64,000 nt of DNA from Chamaelirium japonicum (taxonomy: Eukaryota > Streptophyta > Magnoliopsida > Liliales > Melanthiaceae). The notes below the pieces were generated by a model. It saw only the letters and a list, made by a program, of their open reading frames with translations. It searched no databases and had not been told where the DNA came from. The position numbers were made by a program, and so were the translations under genes. Position 1 is the first letter of the stretch. Each line of letters opens with the position of its first letter. Below, piece after piece: positions 57,501 through 64,000 of this stretch. The stretch is from positions 36,823,335 to 36,887,334 of the forward strand of contig OX393549.1 of assembly GCA_947650365.1 (NCBI GenBank), in the 5' to 3' direction.

Positions 57501-57920
57501 TCACCTTTCCGCCTAACATATGGATCAGAAGCAATACTCCCAACAGAAAATATATCTAGTACTTTGAAGACCAAAGCTGTTGAAGAAGGAGTCAATGAAG
57601 AACTTCGGATCAATGATCTAGACTTCTCTGAAGAACTACGAGATCTAGCATCACTTCGTGTGGCCAAATATCAACAGAAGATCAAAAGAGCCTATGACAA
57701 GAAAGTCCACAAGAGACAGTTCCCAGTGGGTAGTTTAGTTCTCAGAGCAGTTTTCTACAATACCAAAGAGCACAGCAGTGGAAAGCTTGCTCCCAACTGG
57801 GACGGTCCATATATTATTGAGTCAGTTGGAGGCAAAGGTTCTTACAGACTGATCACACCAGAAGGAGATAGATTGCCTCGAGCTTGGAATTCTAGACACC
57901 TCAAGTTGTTCTATCCATAA
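54540..57920 (+). CDS. Pol of the inner Tat element: RT, two RNase H, integrase
   Basis: The frame is in register with Gag; its first ATG is at 54,693, but expression probably comes through the leaky TAG. Numbering from that ATG (1,075 aa): RT with FMDGYSGYNQI at about 128-138 and YVDD at 192-195. A first RNase H-like domain at about 335-450 looks degenerate. A second, complete RNase H (LYTDGASSSIGSGTG, NNEAEYEALISGLEMA, SDSQL, READALANA) at about 500-622 is of the kind added in Tat elements. Integrase: zinc finger H728/H735 with CEPC at 766-769, then catalytic D798 (GLDFLGPF), D858 (VADNGAQFDS) and E894 (NGQAEASNR). No chromodomain. No internal stop. Confidence 0.92.
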   Translation, partial: QSKEIPLTEPPPIEWEASPSIEEIIPINIGSGDLPQQTFIGTGLSNAEAQDMVSFLQSNIDVFAWCFEDMPGINPDDACHRLAIKEEVKPVKQKPRTIRPELQVAVQEEITKLLAAGFIREVEYPTWISNIVAVPKKNGKVRVCIDFTNLNKACPKDPFPMPRIDRLVDATAGHELLSFMDGYSGYNQIPLHADDQEKTCFVTSRGLYCYNVMPFGLKNAGSTYQRLVTKMFEDQIGRNVEVYVDDLLTKSSVRSKHLSDLAETFQVLRKYRMKLNPAKCAFGVQSGKFLGHLVTRRGIEANPDQIRAIIDMPSPTNRKEVQRLTGRLAALNRFISKSSDKCKPLFDKLRKADTSGWSPTCEEAFQSIKKYLVQAPILTAPLPKEDLWLYLAVTDQAISAVLVSRREGIEHPVYYISHTLLPAETRYSKTEKVILALLTASRRLQPYFVSHQITVISEHSLKDIIDKAGRAGRMTKWVIEMSALGIQFESRTSIKGQAIADFLADFPVEDPITWEEDVDMRLEDEDTPPINPATKIYPSLEVISATPPWKLYTDGASSSIGSGTGIVLISPELDHLQKATLLGFNATNNEAEYEALISGLEMAESLGVDRIIIYSDSQLIIRQINGEYTAREERMQLYLALVRRLQQRFTSAEFIQIPRAENREADALANAASVLGDSLGGRQIQIDYQEVPKTIPDQQILTTTKGSGGGDQLEDWRRPILDFFKHGKMPEDPNQARRLQRKLPCYTLQGEDLYFKSHSGMLLKCLGPEQAQAILIDIHSGACGNHSGGRSLEAKTKLQGYYWPTMAKDAQQVVQRCEPCQRHARAIHLPADELHQLSSPWPFHQWGLDFLGPFPPTPSKKKYLLLATDYFTKWVEAVPLFRETDDEVIKFIRHNIFSRFGTPQVLVADNGAQFDSDKFREFCLNNGIKLFYSTPRYPQCNGQAEASNRSILDILKKKLNDKKGLWEQVLPEVLWGYRTTPRRSTGFSPFRLTYGSEAILPTENISSTLKTKAVEEGVNEELRINDLDFSEELRDLASLRVAKYQQKIKRAYDKKVHKRQFPVGSLVLRAVFYNTKEHSSGKLAPNWDGPYIIESVGGKGSYRLITPEGDRLPRAWNSRHLKLFYP

Positions 57921-58557
57921 TGTAAATTCTGTGATGAATAAAGCTCTCTTTCAAATGTTCAAGTGTACAAGTGTTCTGATTTTCAATCCAAGTTCTGAAG
58001 CAGTTTCAAGTTATCCATATTCAAATTACCAGGTCTTTTAACAAGTTTGGGTGTTAGGGTTGCGACCCAACCCCTTACTAACAAATGTTAAAAACTGACC
58101 ATTTTCAAGTTACCAGGTCTTAACATGTTTGGGTGTTAGAGTTGCGACTCGACCCCTTACTAGCGAATGTTAAACTGACCTTCGAAATTCAATATCCAAT
58201 TCAATCAATTCGATATCGTCTAACAGGTTTGGGAGTTTGAGTTGCGACTCGACCCCTTACATTCAAAAGTTATTCGAATTCAAATTCAATTTTCAAAGTT
58301 ACAAGTCTGGGTGATTGAGTAGCGACTCAACCCCTTACATTCAAGTATATGCGTATTCAAATTACGTTCAAATTTATGAATACTCAATCATGTCAAATAG
58401 CATTCCAGAACTCAACATTCAAAGACATTCAACTCAAAAGAAGTGCAAGTTTCAAATACCAAAAAGATGTCTTCTATTATCATCAAAATATGTCAGATAC
58501 AAGGAGCTGTTACATTTCAAAAATTTACAAGTACAACAACAAAGAAGAAGAAAAGTC
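57921..58557. other. Convergent 3' region between pol and antisense gene
   Basis: The plus-strand pol and minus-strand antisense gene end towards each other here, 637 bp apart. Four diverged ~85-bp repeats occupy 58,025-58,345 (TTTGGGTGTTAGGGTTGCGA, then CTCGACCCCTTAC). It probably holds both 3' UTRs; AATAAA on plus is at 57,937-57,942. Confidence 0.6.
58025..58345. repeat. Four tandem ~85-bp degenerate repeats
   Basis: Cores at about 58,048, 58,130, 58,227 and 58,307: GTTTGGGTGTTAGGGTTGCG, A(C/T)TCGACCCCTTAC, spaced by AT-rich sequence containing CAAGTTACCAGGTCT. Confidence 0.7.
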
Positions 58558-61303
58558 TCAGGGCTTGGCCACACTCTTTGCATGCGACTTCTCCCCTTCA
58601 GATCCAGGACGAGCTTTACTCGCCACTGATGCCTTGGAGGATCGGACGCTAGCTACATGAGTCCTGAGCGCTTCTGCTGCCTTCTCTGCTGTTTCCTTGT
58701 AAACCTTGCACTCTGACAGCGCATGCTCCAGTGCCTTCTTGGAAGTCTCCTCTCTGGCAGTGAAGGCAGCGTGTTGAGTAGCAAGTTGTTGCTTCAGCTC
58801 TTGAATCTCGATGGTGCGGCCACAGGACACGTCCTCAACCCTGGAGAGTCGAGTCTTCAAGGATTCGAGCTCGTGACTCTGTGCCTCACACCGATCCTTC
58901 AGCCCCTTGATCTCCAGCTTTCCCTTGCGAAGTTCCTCAATCTTGGATTTGAGAGAGGCTTTCTTCGAAGTCAGGAGCTCTCTCAGCTCATCTCTCTCCG
59001 CGGTCAACTGATTTATTTCAGCTACAGCTTCTTTTGCTCCCGCCCTCAAGGAGAGTTTGGTTGCAACATTCATAAGTGCTGAGTTCTGCAAAAGAACAAA
59101 AGAGTTGAATTATTCTGAAGAAAGATACGATTCAAATGATCGATCAAGCAGATGCACCTACCAACAGGTTAATTCTATCAAAAGCCTCATCCAAAGTGGC
59201 ACTCGGAAGGTTGATGAGTTTTCTGATCGCAGCAGTGGGGCGGTTGATATCAACGTCACCCAAGTTTTTTATTGTTGGAGTCAATCCAGCAGGCGCACCT
59301 GCAATCAAAGGGAATCAAAGTGTTAGATTATTTTCGAACTTCAAAGACAAGACATTCAAAGCAAGTTAAGTTCAATTACCTGATGTTTCGACCCTCGGCT
59401 CTTTGCCCTTCCGACGATCAGAGCCACTCTTAGGAGTCGATTTCTCCTGAATCGGGGTTGGCGCTGGTTGAGGTTGAGGAGCCCCATCGCCCACTCGACT
59501 TCCCCTCTCCAAATTAGCAGGGGGGGAAGCATTCCTGGGAGGTGAGGCTCTCTCTTCTTGCGACCCGCCTGGCTGGATGAGCCCGGCCAGCATGGCCTCC
59601 ACCTCGTTGAGCAGAGAGTGAGAGGGGGGAGGGGGTTGCTCAACCTCTACACCCCCACTCGTTGTTGCTCCCTCAATGCGAAGAGCATCGGGGGGGATTT
59701 GATCAAGAGGCATGGGGTTGCTTCCAACCCCAGCACTCTTCGATAGTTTAATTTTGAAGCGCATCGGCCTCTTCAATTCGTCAAATTTGTAGGTGGGAAC
59801 CACCTTTTTGCCGTCGCCTTCTGTGTCGAGAATTTCCTCCATCTGACGGGCTTTAACCTCGTCAATGGGAATAGGGATCGAGTCCTCCCCCGTTGCACCA
59901 CCAGTGGGGGTGGGAGGAATTTCTTCCTCACCACCCCCATTCTCATCATCCCCACTGGAGGGGGTAGAAGACGGATCGTCCTCGCCGTCCCCGTCCTCAT
60001 CTTCGCCATTGCCACTGTTGTCGTGGCTGGCATTCTCAGTTTCTTCTTCTTCATTCTTCTTTTCTTCTTCTTCATCTTCATTCTTCTTGTCTTGGTCTTC
60101 ATCTTCCTTAGGCTTGACGAGAGTTTTTCGCTTCTTCTTCACTGGGCCTCTTTGGAGCACCAGTTTCTCGTCCATGGTAGGTAACCGGCGCCTCGCAGTG
60201 TAGATTTTCTTCTCGGCCCGAACCTTCCGGATGACCTTGCCCGACTGAGGGTCCTCCTCGTAGTCAGAGTATAGGACTTCGTTGTCCTCGTACCTGTCCT
60301 TTGATCTGTGGAGGAGATTGGCCTTGCCATATCTCACAGGACAGTTAGAAAACTGTTTCCACGACCTGGTTCCACAGGTTAGCTCGAGGAACAAGTTATC
60401 TATGGCTCCCGCCCTCTCAGAATTCCAGGCGAAGATGCCTCCAGCGCTGTACATTTTCACCGCCTCGTGCACGCTGTCTCGGGGGGTGTCGGGCACTGAC
60501 ATGGACGTCCAGGCGCCAGATACAGAAATAGGCCAGTCCGTGTACAACTTGTCCGAAGGAACTGTATCAGTTAACGGACGAAGCGGAGACACTCCAGTCA
60601 AATTATAGAAAGGGCTGTCCTTCCTGTAATTCCATCGATAATGAAAAAAGAAGTATCCGAGCTCAATCCTGGCAGGTTCACCTTCCGGGATACTGGAGTA
60701 ACAGGCCCTCAAGTCCTCTTGAAAATCTGATTCCACCCGGCAGAACGCATAGATGATTCGCCAAGCATTCCCTGTGACTTGTCCCGGGCAAAGGCCAGAA
60801 GTATTTAGCAATCTGGCAGCGAAGGGTGGCAGAGGCAGACGTAGGCCGCAGTTCATTTGGCCGATGGTCACGATGGTTCCCATGACCTTCTCGTTGCTGG
60901 CAAAATTGGTGAAGACGGTCTTCTTGTCGATGCCGAAAGCCGTCTGGATGCTAGGGAGTGAAGGCTGCGCTCCCTTCCCTTCAGTGAAATAAGAGAGAAG
61001 TGCTTGCCACTTCTTTCTCTTCGTATCTGTGAACTCACCACCAACATTGTACATGTACTCCGTCTCCTCTGTCAGGGGCATAAGCGGACCCAGAACAAAC
61101 TTCACTTTGGGGATGAATTCTGGCCTTGATGGCGCTGAGGCAAAACCTACCCCTTGGTGCCTCTTGCCCAGTTGGCCAAGTTCAACGAGAGCAGCCTTGC
61201 CTTTGCCACGGCCCCTCGGAGGAGATTGAACCTCGACAATTTCCTTCCCCTTTCTCTTCGAGGGAGCTGTACCGGACTTCTTCGAACTGCCAGATGAAGC
61301 CAT
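58558..61303 (-). CDS. Antisense gene of the inner Tat element, three exons
   Basis: Exons 61,303-59,380, 59,298-59,162 and 59,085-58,558 join in frame across CAG^GTAATT/GCAG^GTGCGC and TTG^GTAGGT/GCAG^AACTCA, giving 862 aa. The start MASSGSSKKSG is chosen because the 50 residues before it (from 61,453) look untranslated. A segment at about 145-245 (CGLRLPLPPFAARLLNTSGL, GNAWRIIYAFCRVESDF) resembles the 'putative gypsy type transposon' family PF04195. A nuclear-localisation-like KKKRK is at 389-393. An acidic Glu/Asp stretch spans 400-460, and a Pro-rich part follows. Exon 3 encodes a coiled coil (INQLTAERDELRELL, SLKSKIEELRKGKLEIKGLK). No enzyme motif. Role unknown; Tat elements are known to carry such antisense ORFs. 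Confidence 0.75.
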
Positions 61304-61773
61304 TCGACCGATCGAACGAGAACAAGAACAAGAGCAGAAAATCAAGAGAACAAGGGTCTGGACTTCGAAAAATTTTGGAAGCGTGAGGCGAAATGACAGC
61401 CGGTGAAAACTTTTGTACCCAGGGTAAAACAGGTGCGCAAATCGAGAAGACACGTGTCTTCACCATATCAAATCGCGTGTTTTTGTAGGTACACGTGGCA
61501 TCCATCCGTAGCAAGCGCAAAACCAGGCGAACAGTCGCGACCAGGCGAAACGTCGGACCTACCGGTCCACATGAACCAACGGTCCAATCAAGCCACCGGT
61601 CTGGGTAAACCGGACCGCCGGTTCAAAGCAACCATCAAGCCAACCAAGGATTCAAAACAAGAAGAATCAAGCTCCATCAATGTTCAAAACTCTGCCAAAA
61701 TATCGAAGAACAAAGCAGTAAATCTTCTCTGAAGGGCAGGTTCAAAACTTTACTTCGATCAGTCCAATCCCTA
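61304..61773 (-). promoter_or_regulatory. Presumed promoter region of the antisense gene
   Basis: About 470 bp between the antisense ATG and the hairpin array. It contains ACACGTGTCTTCACC at about 61,450 and TACACGTGGCATCC at about 61,490, both with the ACGTG core of plant bZIP/bHLH sites. No clear TATA box. Promoter role is inferred from position. Confidence 0.35.
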
Positions 61774-63191
61774 CTGGATCTGGCAAAAAACCAAGGTTTT
61801 TTGCCGATCACTCGAACCTTGACCGGATATTTTTCACCGATCGGACAAACATGTCCGATCGGCGAAAGTTATCTGATCGGTCAAATTTCTACTGGATCTG
61901 GCAAAAAACCAAGGTTTTTTGCCGATCACTCGAACCTTGACCGGATATTTTTCACCGATCGGGCAAACATGTCCGATCGGCGAAAGTTATCTGATCGGTC
62001 AAATTTCTACTGGATCTGGCAAAAAACCAAGGTTTTTTGCCGATCACTCGAACCTTAACCGGATATTTTTCACCGATCGGGCAAACATGTCCGATCGGCG
62101 AAAGTTATCTGATCGGTCAAATTTCTACTGGATCTGGCAAAAAACCAAGGTTTTTTGCCGATCACTCGAACCTTGACCGGATATTTTTCACCGATCGGGC
62201 AAACATGTCCGATCGGCGAAAGTTATCTGATCGGTCAAATTTCTACTGGATCTGGCAAAAAACCAAGGTTTTTTGCCGATCACTCGAACCTTGACCGGAT
62301 ATTTTTCACCGATCGGACAAACATGTCCTATCGGCGAAAGTTATCTGATCGGTCAAATTTCTACTGGATCTACTGGATCTGGCAAAAAACCAAGGTTTTT
62401 TGCCGATCACTCGAACCTTGACCGGATATTTTTCACCGATCGGGCAAACATGTCCGATCGGCGAAAGTTATCTGATCGGTCAAATTTCTACTGGATCTGG
62501 CAAAAAACCAAGGTTTTTTGCCGATCACTCGAACCTTGACCGGATATTTTTCACCGATCGGACAAACATGTCCGATCGGCGAAAGTTATCTGATCGGTCA
62601 AATTTCTACTGGATCTGGCAAAAAACCAAGGTTTTTTGCCGATCAATCGAACCATGACCGGATATTTTTCACCGATCGGACAAACATGTCCGATCGGCGA
62701 AAGTTATCTGATCGGTCAAATTTCTACTGGATCTGGCAAAATACCAAGGTTTTTTGCCGATCACTCGAACCTTGACCGGATATTTTTCACCGATCGGGCA
62801 AACATGTCCGATCGGCGAAAGTTATCTGATCGGTCAAATTTCTACTGGATCTGGCAAAAAACCAAGGTTTTTTGCCGATCAATCAAACCATGACCGGATA
62901 TTTTTCACCGATCGGACAAACATGTCCGATCGGCGAAAGTTATCTGATCGGTCAAATTTCTACTGGATCTGGCAAAAAACCAAGGTTTTTTGCCGATCAC
63001 TCGAACCTTGACCGGATATTTTTCACCGATCGGACAAACATGTCCGATCGGCGAAAGTTATCTGATCGGTCAAATTTCTACTGGATCTGGCAAAAAATCA
63101 AGGTTTTTTGCCGATCACTCGAACCTTGACCGGATATTTTTCACCGATCGGACAAACATGTCCGATCGGCGAAAGTTATCTGATCGGTCAA
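61774..63191. repeat. 118-bp tandem array, 12 units, two hairpins per unit
   Basis: Twelve near-identical 118-bp units; the fifth has a 9-bp internal duplication of TACTGGATC (127 bp). Each unit contains GGCAAAAAACC-AA-GGTTTTTTGCC (11-bp arms) and CCGATCGGACA-AACA-TGTCCGATCGG (11-bp arms). The overlapping 85-codon ORFs arise because 118 is one more than a multiple of three, so the frame rotates each unit. They are not genes. Located between the antisense gene and the 3' LTR, the hypervariable region of Tat elements. Confidence 0.95.
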
Positions 63192-63475
63192 ATTTACTAC
63201 TGGATCGGTCAAAAAACCCTGTTTTTTGACCGATCACCCGATTCTTGACCGGTTGAATTTTGCCCGATCGGTCAAAATTTGACCGATCGGTCAAAAGTGA
63301 CCGATCGGTCAAAATTTAACCGATCAGCCAAATTTCAGCTGATCGGTCAAAATTACTACTGGATCGGTCAAAAAACCCTGTTTTTTGACCGATCACCCGA
63401 TTCTTGACCGGTTGAATTTTGACCGATCGGTCAAATTTGACCAATCGGTCCAAATTGACCGATCGGTCACTTTTT
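63192..63475. repeat. Two diverged longer units, GACCGATCGGTC-rich
   Basis: Two copies of about 160 bp share GGTCAAAAAACCCTGTTTTT and CCGATTCTTGACCGGTTGAA. They contain several TTGACCGATCGGTCAA palindromes. They look like ancestral or alternative forms of the 118-bp unit. Confidence 0.85.
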
Positions 63476-63575
63476 TCTCTAACATGCGACAAGTTTCTTC
63501 GTGTCCGTTTTTCAAAACAGGAAGTTGCTATTTTTTGCACCAAATCCAAGCCAGCCAGAAAGCACTCTAGCTAAC

Positions 63576-63589
63576 TTGGAGGGGGTAAC
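63576..63589 (+). promoter_or_regulatory. Polypurine tract of the inner Tat element
   Basis: TTGGAGGGGGTAAC immediately before the 3' LTR start TGTGGGTGC. Confidence 0.75.
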
Positions 63590-64000
63590 TGTGGGTGCAA
63601 ATTTTGGCATGAATCCACCACGGGACCCACCGGCCATGCCTGGTGGGCCCACGAGGACTACCGCGGGACCCACCGGCCCTGCCTGGTGGGCCCACGAGGA
63701 CTACCGCGGGACCCACCGGCCCTGCCTGGTGGGCCCACGAGGACTACCACGGGACCCACCGGCCCTGCCTGGTGGGCCCACGAGGACTACCACGGGACCC
63801 ACCGGCCATGCCTGGTGGGCCCACGAGGACTACCATGGGACCCACCGGCCCTGCCTGGTGGGCCCACAAATACCACAGTGAGACCCACCGGCCCTGCCTG
63901 GTGGGCCCCCGAAGACAACCGCGTGGCCCGCAACTTTACCTGGAGGGTCCCCAGATACTACAGCAGAAACCGCCATTCGCCACCCATAATGCCTATAAAT
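63590..64000 (+). mobile_element. 3' LTR of the inner Tat element, cut by window end
   Basis: The first 411 bp of the LTR, ending within the TATA box. Compared by eye with 51,117-51,527, only one base differs (ATACTACAG against ATACTGCAG). Confidence 0.92.

Larger units (their letters stand above)
51117..64000 (+). mobile_element. Inner Tat-lineage Ty3/gypsy retrotransposon (runs off window)
   Basis: 5' LTR 51,117-51,923, primer site 51,927-51,943, Gag-protease 52,071-54,539, RT-RH-RH-INT to 57,920, antisense gene 58,558-61,303, tandem array 61,774-63,475, polypurine tract 63,576-63,589, 3' LTR from 63,590. It lacks a chromodomain and has two RNase H-like domains after RT and an antisense gene, all Tat features. 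All frames are open. The visible 411 bp of the 3' LTR differ from the 5' LTR at one base. It interrupts the antisense ORF of an older Tat element. Confidence 0.9.

Noticed and set aside
57365..57667. Minus-strand ORFs within gag-pol
   Set aside because: They are shadows of the real plus-strand pol frame. Others in 52-57 kb are the same.
61801..63229. Eleven overlapping 79-88 codon ORFs
   Set aside because: They are produced by the 118-bp tandem repeat. Each runs through the three rotated frames and then stops, and they have no independent start context.

Overview
The window is plant nuclear DNA. It has introns with GT/AG borders, plant retrotransposon lineages (Ty1/copia, Ty3/gypsy Tat type, Cassandra-like, TRIM, L1-type LINE, SINE), hAT, PIF/Harbinger and Mutator-type MITEs, and long dinucleotide microsatellites. 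The GC-rich first exon of the one host gene is typical of monocots, but the species cannot be fixed from this sequence; a GC-rich magnoliid is not excluded. Only one host gene is convincing. Nearly everything else is layered transposable elements.

Layout. 0-4.5 kb: repeat-rich DNA with four copies of one unknown repeat. 4.5-5.7 kb: a truncated LTR element and a TRIM. 6.5-7.1 kb: a hAT-like element. 8.4-11.1 kb: a minus-strand LTR element without coding capacity, itself carrying a hAT MITE. 12.7-20.3 kb (minus strand): a complete seven-exon YELLOW STRIPE-LIKE (YSL) metal-nicotianamine transporter gene of 691 codons. Its intron 2 holds LINE ORF1 remnants and a SINE, and its intron 5 is almost filled by a TRIM. 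20.6-21.8 kb: three inverted-repeat MITEs stacked upstream of YSL. 21.9-27.8 kb (minus): a copia element with both LTRs, no gag and a nonsense codon before RNase H. 28-34 kb: hAT, Tourist and Mutator-like MITEs and a Cassandra-like LTR with 5S rRNA sequence. 34.3-38.3 kb: a cluster of foldback elements, each touching a dinucleotide microsatellite. 38.4-42.1 kb: a possible long solo LTR. 42-46.6 kb: local duplications, a LINE tail, and a Tourist-like element holding two hAT insertions.

46.6-64 kb: two nested Tat elements. The outer one (minus) shows its 3' LTR, polypurine tract and a plus-strand antisense ORF with a plant-mobile-domain-like segment. That ORF is cut by the inner element (plus), which starts at 51,117 and runs off the window. 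The inner element has near-identical LTRs (one difference seen in 411 bp) and an intact Gag-protease frame. A single in-frame TAG, in a TMV-type leaky context, separates this from RT, two RNase H domains and integrase. It also has a spliced three-exon antisense gene and a 118-bp tandem array with two perfect hairpins per unit.

The best leads are the microsatellite-abutting palindrome-of-palindromes elements (34.3-38.2 kb), the probable stop-codon readthrough of the inner Tat element, and its antisense gene with hairpin array. Splice sites, TSDs and boundaries were read by eye; no search or alignment program was run.
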